A stretch of DNA of 17,483 bases from Acholeplasmataceae bacterium (GCA_023264085.1 JALQTF010000008.1:1-17483), one strand, 5' to 3'; shown: positions 7,307 to 16,683, counted from the first letter of the stretch. Numbers and translations are program-made. Notes: generated by a model not told the origin, from the letters alone.

Positions 7307-8728
7307 ATGCATGTATTATTTTGTAGCAGTGAAGTCTTTCCATTCTCTAAAACAGGTGGTTTAGCGGACATGGCTGCTTTTTTGCCTAAAGCAGTGAAGC
7401 AAAAAGGATTTACTAGTGACATTGTCTCACCTTATTACGAATCCATCACAAGTAAACATCATGAAATGGACTATATCGGTAGCAAAACAATCGTTATGGC
7501 AGGTTTTGAAAAAACTGTGCATTATTTTTCTCTGATTCAAGATGGACAACGCTTTATTTTTGTACAAAATCAAGAATACTTTGAACGTTATCATTTGTAT
7601 GGATATGTCGATGATGCGACACGATTCACATTATTTTCATATGCTGTATTAGAACTTATCGACTTATTAGATGTCAAACCAAGTCTTCTTCACTTAAATG
7701 ACTGGCAAACTGCAATGATTCCTTATTTATTAGATGAACATTATAGACATAGAAACGCTTCGTATCAATATTTGCATACACTATTAACCATTCACAACTT
7801 AGAATTCCAAGGTAATTTTGATAGCAATGAATCTCGTTTATTTAATCATGCCTTTGATGAAACTTACATGCATTTTGGACGCGTTAATTTTTTAAAAGCG
7901 GGGATTGCAAGAGCAACTAAAATTAATACTGTATCTAAAAGCTTTAGAGATGAGGTGCTCCATCAAGCGCATGGATTCACGCTTGATGGCATGTTACGAT
8001 ACCGAGAAAAAGACTTTATAGGTATTTTAAATGGGATTGATGATGCCGTTTTTAATCCTGAAATCGATCCTTATTTAGCAAAGACTTATGATGTTAAAAC
8101 GCATACTTCTGGTAAAAAAGCCAATAAAAAAGCACTTTTTAAACATTTTGATTTTGGAGAAGAAAAACAACTCTTCACCTATATTGGAAGATTATCCTCT
8201 CAAAAGGGTATTTCTATTTTCCAACAATCACTAGAAGATTTTCTAACGCATGCTGATATTAAAGTCTTTTTAATGGGATCAGGTAATTCTTACTATGAAG
8301 ATTATTTTCATTATTTACTGAATAAATTCCCTAATAAAGTACGCATTTATATTGGATTTAATGAAAAAATTGCCCATCTTGCCTATGCGGCTTCAGATTT
8401 TTTCATGATGCCTTCTGAATATGAACCTTGTGGACTTGGCCAAATGATTGCGATGCGTTATGGTGCACTACCAATTGTACATGAAACAGGTGGACTTAAA
8501 GATACAGTCATACCTTATAATCAATTTACACAGGCAGGCACTGGTTTTACATTTAATCATTATCAACCACATGTCTTTAAAGATATCTTATACGATGTAT
8601 CTAATTTATACATCACAAATCAAGCAATCATCAAACAATTAAAAACACAAGCAATGAAGCAAATTTTTAACTTAGAAATGATGGCAGAAGCATATGCGAC
8701 ATTGTATCAAACCATATTGGAGGGTTAA
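7307..8728 (+). CDS. glgA: Glycogen synthase (ADP-glucose, GT5 family)
   Basis: GlgA transfers glucose from ADP-glucose to the non-reducing end of an alpha-1,4-glucan. The 473-residue length is typical of bacterial GT5 enzymes. The start, VLFCSSEVFPFSKTGGLAD (3-21), contains the ADP-glucose-binding Lys-Thr-Gly-Gly-Leu motif with Lys15. HNLEFQG is at 163-169 and NGIDDAVFNP at 242-251. The C-terminal Rossmann half begins around GRLSSQKG (294-301). The retaining-glycosyltransferase motif EYEPCGLGQ (371-379) is followed by TGGLKDTV (394-401). It has its own promoter, and the glgC start lies five bases after its stop codon, so the two form an operon. No branching enzyme or phosphorylase gene is in the window. 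Confidence 0.96.
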   Translation: MHVLFCSSEVFPFSKTGGLADMAAFLPKAVKQKGFTSDIVSPYYESITSKHHEMDYIGSKTIVMAGFEKTVHYFSLIQDGQRFIFVQNQEYFERYHLYGYVDDATRFTLFSYAVLELIDLLDVKPSLLHLNDWQTAMIPYLLDEHYRHRNASYQYLHTLLTIHNLEFQGNFDSNESRLFNHAFDETYMHFGRVNFLKAGIARATKINTVSKSFRDEVLHQAHGFTLDGMLRYREKDFIGILNGIDDAVFNPEIDPYLAKTYDVKTHTSGKKANKKALFKHFDFGEEKQLFTYIGRLSSQKGISIFQQSLEDFLTHADIKVFLMGSGNSYYEDYFHYLLNKFPNKVRIYIGFNEKIAHLAYAASDFFMMPSEYEPCGLGQMIAMRYGALPIVHETGGLKDTVIPYNQFTQAGTGFTFNHYQPHVFKDILYDVSNLYITNQAIIKQLKTQAMKQIFNLEMMAEAYATLYQTILEG

Positions 8729-8733
8729 TACTC

Positions 8734-9957
8734 ATGGAGATACTCGCACTGATTTTAGCTGGAGGAAAAGGTTCAAGACTCGACTTATTATCAAATAAAC
8801 GATCAAAACCAGCCATGCCATTTGCAGGCAAATTTAGAATCATTGATTTTACTTTATCCAACTGTAGTCAATCAAATATTTATGATATTGGGATACTCAC
8901 TCAATACTTACCACTTTCACTCAATTCGCATATTGGGAGTGGAAAAGCATGGGATTTAGACAGAAGAGATTCATCTGTGACATTATTACAACCCCATAAT
9001 TATTGGTATTTAGGGACAGCAGATGCTGTACGTAAAAACCTTTCTTTTATCGATCAAAGAAATCCAAAACTGGTATTAATTTTATCAGGTGACCATATAT
9101 ATAAAATGGATTATCGTAAAATGATTGATCAACATTTAAAAACGCAAGCGAAACTTACGATTGCAACAAAAGTGGTGCCTTTTGAAGATGTGTCTCGTTT
9201 TGGCATTATGGAAGTGGATGATAGTTTAGAAATTAAAGCCTTTAAAGAAAAACCAAAAACATCCACCTCAAATCTTGCAAGTATGGGTATTTATTTATTT
9301 GATGTCGAATTACTTAAACACGTATTAAAAGAATTGCCTCAAGATGATCTTGATTTTGGTCATCATATCATTCCGCATATTATTCAATCAACAAGTCAAT
9401 CTGTTTATGCCTATAAATTTGAAGATTATTGGCAAGATGTCGGTACCTATGATTCTTATTTAGAAACAAACCTAGAACTCAATTCTTCTGCCATCGATTT
9501 AGATTTATATGACCCTTCTTGGAAAGTATTTACAAAATCTGAAGATTTACCTCCGGTAAAAGTTGGTGCGAAAGCGTCCATTAAAAATAGTTTAGTGTCA
9601 AATGGTTGTGTGATCGAAGGTACCGTGATTAACTCTGTGTTATCACCTGGTGTGCGTGTTGGAAAGGGTACTGTCATAGAAGATAGCGTGATTTTAAATC
9701 ATGTGATTATTAGTGATCATGTATCTATTAAAAAAGCAATCATCGATAAAAAAGTCGTCATTGGAAGACATACAACCATTGGTGAAGGACCATTGACACC
9801 AAACATTGAAAAGCCTGATTTATTAAGTTCTGGTATTACCGTCATTGAAAAAAGTGCTGTGATACCGAGTCAAACAAACATTGGTAAAAATTGTCGCATT
9901 TTCAAATCTGCAACATTTACTTCAAACGATATTCCTAGCGGTTCCACATTAAAATAA
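8734..9957 (+). CDS. glgC: Glucose-1-phosphate adenylyltransferase (ADP-glucose pyrophosphorylase)
   Basis: GlgC makes ADP-glucose and pyrophosphate from glucose-1-phosphate and ATP, supplying the GlgA substrate. The nucleotide-binding start is LILAGGKGSRL (6-16), then RSKPAMPFAGKFRIIDFTLS (23-42). GTADAVRKN lies at 94-102, SGDHIYKMDY (118-127) carries the catalytic Asp, and FKEKPK (170-175) and DVGTYDSY (235-242) follow. From about residue 275 the chain becomes hexapeptide-like left-handed beta-helix repeats. At 407 residues it is of normal length. GGAGGG near the end of glgA serves as the ribosome site. A separate regulatory GlgD-type paralogue, common in some Firmicutes, is not adjacent. 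The gene ends inside a bidirectional terminator. Confidence 0.95.
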   Translation: MEILALILAGGKGSRLDLLSNKRSKPAMPFAGKFRIIDFTLSNCSQSNIYDIGILTQYLPLSLNSHIGSGKAWDLDRRDSSVTLLQPHNYWYLGTADAVRKNLSFIDQRNPKLVLILSGDHIYKMDYRKMIDQHLKTQAKLTIATKVVPFEDVSRFGIMEVDDSLEIKAFKEKPKTSTSNLASMGIYLFDVELLKHVLKELPQDDLDFGHHIIPHIIQSTSQSVYAYKFEDYWQDVGTYDSYLETNLELNSSAIDLDLYDPSWKVFTKSEDLPPVKVGAKASIKNSLVSNGCVIEGTVINSVLSPGVRVGKGTVIEDSVILNHVIISDHVSIKKAIIDKKVVIGRHTTIGEGPLTPNIEKPDLLSSGITVIEKSAVIPSQTNIGKNCRIFKSATFTSNDIPSGSTLK

Positions 9958-9983
9958 AAACACTGGCGATGCCAGTGTTTTTT
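9956..9983. terminator. Bidirectional rho-independent terminator between glgC and recD2
   Basis: CACTGGC (9961-9967) and GCCAGTG (9971-9977) pair around a three-base GAT loop, extended by five A on the left and six T (9978-9983) on the right. It works for glgC on the plus strand and recD2 on the minus strand. The glgC stop codon (9955-9957) overlaps the A tract, and recD2 stops at 9985. Confidence 0.92.
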
Positions 9984-9984
9984 C

Positions 9985-12177
9985 TTACATGAAATCATAT
10001 GGTGATAATTCTTTTTCTTGATTAGGAACTTCTTGATTTAAAAATTGTTTGAGGAGCGTTTGTCTTTTTTCTGTTACATGGTTTGCAGCATACATGATTA
10101 ATTTCATGTCTCCAAGTAATAATAGATGTGATTTCGCACGTGTCATCGCTGTATAAATGAGCTCTTTTTTAAACATATGCATATAACTTTTTACGAGTGG
10201 CATCATCACAATATCATATTCTGATCCTTGCGCTTTATGAACACTTATTGCATAGGCTAAATTGAGCTGATCGATGTCCTCTTTATTATAAACAACTTCT
10301 TGATCATCAAATATCACTGTAAGTGTATATTGATTGTCGTCATTTTTGTGTACTTTTTTAACGATCCCTACATCACCATTCATAATGCCTTGCTTTGGCT
10401 CATTCACAAGTTGAATCACTTTATCACCTTCATAAAATGATTTATCCCCTGATGTCATATGTAATGATGACTTGGGATTGAACTCATCTTGCAGAAGTAC
10501 ATTGATTTGATCAATGCCGAGATCCCCTTTATAAACCGGGACTAACACTTGAATATCTTTATATAAGTCATATCCTTTATCAAGTGCTCCTTTGATTTGT
10601 TTAATCAATGTGTGCATGATTTGATTAGGATAACATTGATACATAAAGACATCATCTTCTGTTTTTAAGTCTTCTTCTATAAGTGTCCGTTGATTCACTT
10701 TTTGAGAAAGTCTAACGATTTGCGAGGTAGCGGCTTGTCTGTGAATTTGTGTAAGATACGTGACCGCTGTTTTTTTAGATGCTATCAAATCTTCTAAAAA
10801 TTGACCAGGACCTACAGAAGGTAACTGATCTACGTCACCAACAATGACGACTTGAGCTTGTTCAGAGATGGCATCCATCAATCTGTGACCTAAAAAAATA
10901 TCGATCATGGATGCTTCATCAATAATAATGAGTTCATATGGCATTGGTAACAATTTAGAATATTCAAAGTTACCATCATATCCATACCCTAATGCAGAAT
11001 GAATGGTTTTTGCAGGCAACTCTAAAATATCTCTCATGCGTTTTGCAGCACGTCCTGTCGGTGCCATAAGACCAATTTTAGTGGCAATTTCATAATCTGT
11101 TTTCTTTAAATTGTTTACTTGTAAGTATGCCGATACAATGCCATCAATAATCGTTGTTTTTCCGGTTCCGGGACCCCCAGTAATGATCGATACTTTAGAA
11201 GCGAGTGCCGTTGCAATAGCCTCTTTTTGAACTTTTGTATACGTAATAAATTTTGTTTTTTCAATCAAATCTATCAAGTCAAAAACATCATCTTGAATGT
11301 GCGGGAGTTGAGATAAGGCATTCAGTTTCTCTGCTATATAATATTCACTAAAATACGATGGACTTAAACTATACATATCGTTGATTTGTTTGATTTTACC
11401 TTCAAAAATAAGTTTTTCGATATGTGGTTTAACGTCTACGTTGACTCTTAAATATGATTCTAAATACAGTTCAATTTGTTCTTGTGTTAAATACGTATCA
11501 CCTTTTTGATATCCCCGTGATTCAAATGTAAATTCAATCGCAGCTTCAATACGACGTGGATCTTCATCTTCTATCCCAAGAGTTTTTGCGATTAAATCTG
11601 CTTTTAAAAATCCAATTTGATCGATATCGGTTATCATTTGATAAGGATTTGCTTCAATTTTTTCTAATGTTTGTAATCCATAAGCTGCAATCAATTTCAT
11701 TGCCATCTTTGAGGTAAATCCATAATGATATAACTTAACAAGAATCATCTCATGATGTCGTTCTTTAATGAGCTCTTGTTGGAGTTTTTTCATTCTCACA
11801 GCAGAAAGACCAATGGGTCTTAATACACTTGGATCATCAATAATCTTATCCACCGCATCAACACCTAGCAATGAGACAATTTTCTCAGCAGTTTTTGGTC
11901 CAATTCCAGTGAATAAATGAGAGGATAAATAAGAAACGATCCCATCTTCATGTTGAATTTCTTGTTTTTGATATGATTCTGCTTTAAATTGTTTTCCGTA
12001 TTTTTGATGCGTTGTGTAATTGCCAAAAAAGGTGTAAGTGACACCTTCTGAAAGTTTTTGGAAATATCCAGTGATTGTTTCTATGATATCGTCCTCTGTG
12101 ACAATTCGTATTATCGAATAATCATTGTCATCATTTCTATATACGATATTTTTCAACGTACCTTTGAGTTCAGGCAT
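9985..12177 (-). CDS. recD2: RecD2-type 5'-3' DNA helicase (SF1B)
   Basis: This 730-residue protein is a RecD-like helicase of the RecBC-independent type (YrrC). It starts MPELKGTLKNIVYRNDDN. A helix-hairpin-helix-like segment, GIGPKTAEKIV, lies at 91-101. The SF1 motor motifs follow: Walker A GGPGTGKT (334-341), APTGRAAKRM (372-381), Walker B IIDEAS (418-423), GDVDQLPS (447-454), QIHRQ (477-481), VHKAQGSE (646-653) and YTAMTRAK (675-682). An in-frame ATG 26 codons upstream exists but lies inside mnmA and adds a sequence unlike the family. The chosen start overlaps the mnmA stop by 8 bp. The nearest AAGGA is about 13 bases away, so translation may depend on coupling to mnmA. A role in replication-fork or repair DNA unwinding is expected from the family. 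Confidence 0.94.
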   Translation of the reverse strand: MPELKGTLKNIVYRNDDNDYSIIRIVTEDDIIETITGYFQKLSEGVTYTFFGNYTTHQKYGKQFKAESYQKQEIQHEDGIVSYLSSHLFTGIGPKTAEKIVSLLGVDAVDKIIDDPSVLRPIGLSAVRMKKLQQELIKERHHEMILVKLYHYGFTSKMAMKLIAAYGLQTLEKIEANPYQMITDIDQIGFLKADLIAKTLGIEDEDPRRIEAAIEFTFESRGYQKGDTYLTQEQIELYLESYLRVNVDVKPHIEKLIFEGKIKQINDMYSLSPSYFSEYYIAEKLNALSQLPHIQDDVFDLIDLIEKTKFITYTKVQKEAIATALASKVSIITGGPGTGKTTIIDGIVSAYLQVNNLKKTDYEIATKIGLMAPTGRAAKRMRDILELPAKTIHSALGYGYDGNFEYSKLLPMPYELIIIDEASMIDIFLGHRLMDAISEQAQVVIVGDVDQLPSVGPGQFLEDLIASKKTAVTYLTQIHRQAATSQIVRLSQKVNQRTLIEEDLKTEDDVFMYQCYPNQIMHTLIKQIKGALDKGYDLYKDIQVLVPVYKGDLGIDQINVLLQDEFNPKSSLHMTSGDKSFYEGDKVIQLVNEPKQGIMNGDVGIVKKVHKNDDNQYTLTVIFDDQEVVYNKEDIDQLNLAYAISVHKAQGSEYDIVMMPLVKSYMHMFKKELIYTAMTRAKSHLLLLGDMKLIMYAANHVTEKRQTLLKQFLNQEVPNQEKELSPYDFM

Positions 12178-13297
12178 ATGGACAAAGTGTTCCTTTTTTA
12201 TAAACAGATTGTATAAATCCACCACCCAAACAAATTTCACCATCATAAATTGCACACAATTGACCGGGTGTCACTGCTTTTACACCTTGTGGGTATAATA
12301 CTATATAATGTGTTTCATCAATCTTTTCAATGGTAACAGGATGATCTTCTTGACGGTATCTAAATTTAGCAGTATAAGACCCATCTTTGACCTGACCTCT
12401 TAATATGACATCTTCAAGTATTGCTTCATCGCTATATAGTGTTTCATGATCTCCATCCGGTTCCACATATAATGTAAGATCTTTTAGTGATTTTCCTACC
12501 ACAAACCATGGACCCACAATACCTTTCATACCACCGATATTTAAGCCTTTTCTTTGACCAATTGTGTAATGCATAAGACCGGTATGTTCTCCAATCACAT
12601 CACCATTTAAACGTTTCATTGGTCCTTTTTTTGCAGGTAAATAGTTATTTAAAAATTCATTGAAGTGTCGTTCTCCAATAAAGCAAATCCCTGTTGAATC
12701 TTTTTTCTCAGCCACATTTAATTTTAAATCAAGTGCAATTTTTCTGACATCTTTTTTATCTAAATGTCCAATAGGAAATAATGCCTTTTCAAGTTGTTGA
12801 GATGTCAGTTGTGCAAGAAAATATGTCTGGTCTTTATTTTGATCATATCCTCTTTTTAAATGATATGTCCCATTGATAAATGCTTTTTGAGCATAATGTC
12901 CCATTGCAATATAATCTGCACCTAAAGCAAGTGCATGGTCTAAAAAAGCTTTAAATTTGATTTCATTGTTACATAAAATATCTGGATTTGGCGTTCTATT
13001 TTTTTCATATTCGCTTAAAAAATGAGAAAAAACACGATCCCAATAAGCCTCAATGAAATCAACACGGTCAATTGGAATATCAAGAATACGTGCCACTTCA
13101 ACAGCATCTTGATAATCTTGTTCTTGTTCACAAATATCTTGATCTTTATAAGGATTGCCTAAGACATCGTGATTGGTTGCATTATCCCAATTTTGCATAA
13201 AAATGGCATGAACATCATAGCCATCTTTCTTTAGTAAATATGCTGCAACAGCACTATCAACACCACCAGATAACCCTACGATGACTTTTTTACTCAT
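12170..13297 (-). CDS. mnmA: tRNA-specific 2-thiouridylase MnmA
   Basis: MnmA puts sulfur on C2 of wobble uridine 34 in Lys, Glu and Gln tRNAs, using ATP and a persulfide relay. The ATP pyrophosphatase P-loop is GLSGGVDSA (8-16). Both redox cysteines are present: Cys109 in PDILCNNEIKFK (105-116) and Cys205 in STGICFIGERHF (201-212). MQNWD (34-38) and AMGHYA (131-136) are further family landmarks, and the length of 375 residues is normal. The start shares ATGA with the nadE stop, so translation is coupled, and it overlaps recD2 downstream by 8 bp. The C-terminal beta-barrel domain is complete, ending in the usual GGGFI-type block (about 355-359). Confidence 0.96.
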   Translation of the reverse strand: MSKKVIVGLSGGVDSAVAAYLLKKDGYDVHAIFMQNWDNATNHDVLGNPYKDQDICEQEQDYQDAVEVARILDIPIDRVDFIEAYWDRVFSHFLSEYEKNRTPNPDILCNNEIKFKAFLDHALALGADYIAMGHYAQKAFINGTYHLKRGYDQNKDQTYFLAQLTSQQLEKALFPIGHLDKKDVRKIALDLKLNVAEKKDSTGICFIGERHFNEFLNNYLPAKKGPMKRLNGDVIGEHTGLMHYTIGQRKGLNIGGMKGIVGPWFVVGKSLKDLTLYVEPDGDHETLYSDEAILEDVILRGQVKDGSYTAKFRYRQEDHPVTIEKIDETHYIVLYPQGVKAVTPGQLCAIYDGEICLGGGFIQSVYKKGTLCPYA

Positions 13298-15147
13298 GTT
13301 TTTTTAATATCGCTAGGCATACGATATTCTCCTCTTGGAGATAAACTAAAATTGAGTAATTTTGGTCCTTCTGGCATCGTTTGACGTTTGAATTGCGATG
13401 CATAAAAACGTTTGAAAAATCTTGTAACATAGTCATTAGATTCTTTTAGTGTAAGATGATATGCATGATGTAATAAAAAGTTCATTTTGTCTTCATCTGC
13501 TCCTTGTACAAGATGATGATACAACATGAAATCATTAATGTCATATCTTCCAATCGCTTCTTCACTATCTTGATTTTCAAGTAATTCAGGTGTGACTGGT
13601 GCCTCTAAAATTGATTGAAGTGTCTCTTTAATCGGTGGATAAATGTTTTGATAATGCGCAACTAACATACGTACCCAAGTTTTTGGTAGACCACTGTTAA
13701 TGGCATACATACTCATGTGATCCCCATTATATGTCATAAAGCCTAAAGCGATTTCAGATAGATCACCAGTACCCAATACAAATCCTTTATGTTTATTGGC
13801 TAAATTCATTAAATATAGTGTTCTAATACGTGCTTGTGCATTTTCATAAGTCACATCTAAATCCTCATGGCTTAAACCTTTTAGATGCGGATCGAGCACA
13901 TCTTTAATTGGAATTTCAAGTGTTGTTACCCCCAAAAATTCCATAAGTGTGATGGCTCTTGATTTAGTCTCTTTTGAAGTAACAGTACTTGGCATCGTCA
14001 CTGCAATGATCGATTTAGGATCTTTATTTAATTTTATAACTGCTTGGTGTGCACAAAGTAATGCAAGTGTTGAATCTAATCCTCCTGATATACCAATGAT
14101 GATATTGGATGCATCTTTGGGCATTGAAGCGATTCTTTTTACTAATGCTGCCACTTGAAGTTGATACACTTGTTCAACTGCATCCATCCGCTCATTGACT
14201 GGAATAAACGGTAGCGGATTTAAAGGTGTATCAAATGTATATGACGTTGTGTCATTAAGATTGAAGTGAACAAATTGGTACGTATACATATGTTTGAAAT
14301 GCATATCACGATAGGTTGAATCTTGACGCTTTAAAAAATTGATGCCTTCCATATCAATGTCTGCATAAAGTACATTTGAAACCATGTCATATGATAAATA
14401 TTCTGCAACAAGTTCACCTGATACTGCAATGATTTGGTGTGGTGAGTATGGTACTTCAGATGTTGATTCAAATGTGCCTGTGGACGTGTAAATATACGCT
14501 CCCATCTGTTTTCTAGAATGATCTAAAACTGCCACACGTCTTATTTGATCTTTATGTACATATTCTGATGATGCAGATAAATTAAAAATCACATTTGCAC
14601 CAGCCAAACTCATGTCATCTGATGGTGCATAGGTAGCCCATAAATCTTGACAAATCTCAACACCAAAACGAATATTTTTATTAGGCTCTAAAAAGATAAG
14701 TGTGCCAAAAGGAACTTCTTGATCTAATAAATGAATGGATGTCATATGAGAATCTCTACCACTATGAAACCATCTTTTTTCGTAAAACTCATGATGATTT
14801 GGAATATAAAACTTAGGAACAACCCCTAATATTTTCCCTTGTTGACACACGACTGCAGTATTATATAATGCACCATAAATATCTAGTGGTATGCCTAAAA
14901 TATAAATGCCTTGATAGGTCGTTTCATTTAGAATGGTTTTAAGACCTTCTTTTGCTTGATTGATAAATGCTTCTTGATAAAACATATCTGATGCACTGTA
15001 TCCAGTGATTGTTAGTTCTGGAAATACAACAATAGAGGCTTTAAGTTCATTAAGCATGTTTAAAATAACCTTTATATTTAAAGGGATATTTCCTACTTCA
15101 ATGGGTGGTGTTGCAGCAGCAACTTTTAACATACCTTGTTGATACAT
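13294..15147 (-). CDS. nadE: Glutamine-dependent NAD+ synthetase
   Basis: NadE amidates nicotinate adenine dinucleotide to NAD+ with ATP. This 617-residue form carries its own glutaminase. The N-terminal nitrilase-like domain has the Glu-Lys-Cys triad at Glu44 (VVFPELTITGYS), Lys112 (VVPKFY) and Cys166 (VEICQDLW), so ammonia can come from glutamine. The C-terminal synthetase domain has the PP-loop ISGGLDSTLALL (353-364) and GTGDLSEIALGF in the latter half. AAGGAG, lying in the last codons of nadD, sets the start at 15147; an in-frame ATG five codons later is possible. It directly follows nadD, the enzyme that makes its substrate, with a 1-bp gap, and overlaps mnmA by 4 bp. It resembles the large NadE form rather than the short ammonia-dependent form of Bacillus. 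Confidence 0.95.
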   Translation of the reverse strand: MYQQGMLKVAAATPPIEVGNIPLNIKVILNMLNELKASIVVFPELTITGYSASDMFYQEAFINQAKEGLKTILNETTYQGIYILGIPLDIYGALYNTAVVCQQGKILGVVPKFYIPNHHEFYEKRWFHSGRDSHMTSIHLLDQEVPFGTLIFLEPNKNIRFGVEICQDLWATYAPSDDMSLAGANVIFNLSASSEYVHKDQIRRVAVLDHSRKQMGAYIYTSTGTFESTSEVPYSPHQIIAVSGELVAEYLSYDMVSNVLYADIDMEGINFLKRQDSTYRDMHFKHMYTYQFVHFNLNDTTSYTFDTPLNPLPFIPVNERMDAVEQVYQLQVAALVKRIASMPKDASNIIIGISGGLDSTLALLCAHQAVIKLNKDPKSIIAVTMPSTVTSKETKSRAITLMEFLGVTTLEIPIKDVLDPHLKGLSHEDLDVTYENAQARIRTLYLMNLANKHKGFVLGTGDLSEIALGFMTYNGDHMSMYAINSGLPKTWVRMLVAHYQNIYPPIKETLQSILEAPVTPELLENQDSEEAIGRYDINDFMLYHHLVQGADEDKMNFLLHHAYHLTLKESNDYVTRFFKRFYASQFKRQTMPEGPKLLNFSLSPRGEYRMPSDIKKT

Positions 15148-15148
15148 A

Positions 15149-15700
15149 TTACTCCTTATATAATCCGTGCATTTCGATGTAACCTACTACTTTAGGATCT
15201 AAATGGTCTAAATGATCTTTCAAATGCTTTCGTATCTTTGTAGATGCGATCGGATAATCAAATGGAATGAGTTGATAGTGAAAAAACTTTTTGAATAATG
15301 TTTGGTAATCGTCCACATTCACGCCTTCTCTATGGAATATTAAGCATGGATACGTTTTTAAAAGCACGTCATAATGAATCCATTTAGTAAGATTTTTAAG
15401 TTGATCCGCACCAATTACAAACCCTACTTTTTGATGCGTGTCCTTTTCAATAGACTGTAATAATGCAAGCGTCCCTTGATATTTTTGATCATGCTCTTTT
15501 GTTGAAATGATGGCATCTTCAAATGTCAGTTGGCACATATGATAACGATGAAAAAAATCAATTAAAGATGATTTTTGATAGTCATTTCCAACAGGTACAA
15601 TCATGACTTGATCATCTGGATACATTGATTTTATTGTTTGAACAATGTTAAGATGTGCTTTTGTTGGTGGATTAAATGCACCACCATAAATCCAAATCAT
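15149..15700 (-). CDS. nadD: Nicotinate-nucleotide adenylyltransferase
   Basis: NadD joins nicotinate mononucleotide to AMP, giving the deamido-NAD used by NadE next door. The 183-residue protein has the nucleotidyltransferase start motif GGAFNPPTKAH (6-16) and the second ATP-binding motif, ASTKIR (152-157). FVIGADQLKNLTKW-like sequence in the middle also fits the family. It is slightly short but complete. AGGTG lies four bases before the start. rsmH ends 13 bp upstream. Tandem TATAAT hexamers at the end of rsmH (15723-15713) could act as a weak internal promoter, but no good -35 accompanies them. In Bacillus nadD is followed by yqeK; here nadE takes that place. Confidence 0.94.
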   Translation of the reverse strand: MIWIYGGAFNPPTKAHLNIVQTIKSMYPDDQVMIVPVGNDYQKSSLIDFFHRYHMCQLTFEDAIISTKEHDQKYQGTLALLQSIEKDTHQKVGFVIGADQLKNLTKWIHYDVLLKTYPCLIFHREGVNVDDYQTLFKKFFHYQLIPFDYPIASTKIRKHLKDHLDHLDPKVVGYIEMHGLYKE

Positions 15701-15713
15701 CGCGCACCTACAA

Positions 15714-16637
15714 TTATATTATACTATGATTTGTTTGTTTTTCACTGACTCTTAATTTTGCAGATGCACTTCTAGGATTCATACTTATTTCATCCAATGA
15801 AGGGACGATTGGTTTTTTTGTTATGAGTTTAAAAGGCGGTAAATCATTTGATAAAACAGGCAATCCTTTTAATTGCTTAATCATACTATGATCTTTCATA
15901 AAATGTTTCACAATACGATCTTCAAGCGAATGAAATGTAATCACTACAAGTCTTCCTTCCGGTTTGAGTAAACTTAAAGATTGCTGTAAAACATCTTCTA
16001 AGACGTTTAATTCTTGATTGACTTCAATTCTTAATGCTTGAAAAACTGCTTTCGCTGTATGTCCTTTTTTGTTTTTAAAAAAAACATCGGTGACTTTTAC
16101 AAGATCGTGTGTCGTTTGATACGGTCTGTGTTTCATGATGACATTCGCAAAGATATGTGGTTTTTCTATGTCACCATAATCACGAAATATTCTAAGTAAT
16201 TGATGATGTTCGTATGTATTTAATATTGTTTCTGCAGTTAACGATTGAGATTGATCCATACGCATATCTAAAGGACCATCATGCATGTAAGAAAATCCTC
16301 TTTCTGCTTGATCAATATGCATCGATGAGATACCAAGATCTAATAAAATCCCATCGACTTGCTCAACACCGACATGTTTAAGTGATTGTGTCATTGATGC
16401 AAAATTACGTTGAATAAATGTAAATGATGGATGATCTTTAAAACGTAAATCCTTACTTGGATTGACATTTAAATCTTGATCAAACGCATATAAATGTCCG
16501 CTTTTTAAGTACTTTAAAATATGCTCACTGTGTCCGCCAGCGCCAAACGTGCCATCAACATAAATACCATTAGGTTTGATATTGAGTGCATCGATCGATG
16601 GGTTTAATAATACAGATATATGGGGTGATTTTGACAT
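15714..16637 (-). CDS. rsmH: 16S rRNA (cytosine-1402 N4) methyltransferase RsmH
   Basis: RsmH (MraW) methylates N4 of C1402 in the decoding centre of 16S rRNA, using S-adenosylmethionine. The 307-residue protein begins with the usual HISVLLNPSIDAL block (6-18). The SAM-binding motif is VDGTFGAGGHSEHIL (27-41). AFDQD is at 51-55, DGILLDLGISSMHIDQAERG is at 95-114 and GPLDMRMD is at 121-128. Length is typical. An in-frame TGA sits five codons upstream, so the start is fixed. Unlike its neighbours it has no recognisable Shine-Dalgarno site, and it follows a terminator-like hairpin after rpmF. In walled bacteria and many Mollicutes it lies in the mraZ-ftsZ cluster; neither gene is here. Confidence 0.95.
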   Translation of the reverse strand: MSKSPHISVLLNPSIDALNIKPNGIYVDGTFGAGGHSEHILKYLKSGHLYAFDQDLNVNPSKDLRFKDHPSFTFIQRNFASMTQSLKHVGVEQVDGILLDLGISSMHIDQAERGFSYMHDGPLDMRMDQSQSLTAETILNTYEHHQLLRIFRDYGDIEKPHIFANVIMKHRPYQTTHDLVKVTDVFFKNKKGHTAKAVFQALRIEVNQELNVLEDVLQQSLSLLKPEGRLVVITFHSLEDRIVKHFMKDHSMIKQLKGLPVLSNDLPPFKLITKKPIVPSLDEISMNPRSASAKLRVSEKQTNHSII

Positions 16638-16664
16638 AATTAATGACGTTCATTTTAGAATAAG

Positions 16665-16683
16665 AAAAAGGTGCCTCTGCACC
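16665..16683 (-). terminator. Short hairpin terminator or attenuator after rpmF
   Basis: Read on the minus strand, GGTGC (16683-16679) pairs with GCACC (16674-16670) around AGAG and is followed by five T residues (16669-16665). G-T and A-T pairs can lengthen the stem outward by several more. It begins just after the rpmF stop codon and would separate yceD-rpmF from rsmH. The stem is shorter and weaker than the two bidirectional terminators in the window, so partial read-through is likely. Confidence 0.62.

Noticed and set aside
7213..7422. Minus-strand open frame of 69 codons over the glgA start
   Set aside because: It overlaps the well-supported glgA coding sequence and shows no family pattern or ribosome site.
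12178..12255. Upstream extension of recD2 by 26 codons to an in-frame ATG at 12255
   Set aside because: It lies wholly within mnmA, adds residues unlike RecD2 N-termini, and the MPELKGTL start fits the family.
15713..15723. Tandem TATAAT before nadD as a definite promoter
   Set aside because: No usable -35 on the minus strand, and the boxes fall in the AT-rich end of rsmH; kept only as a note under nadD.
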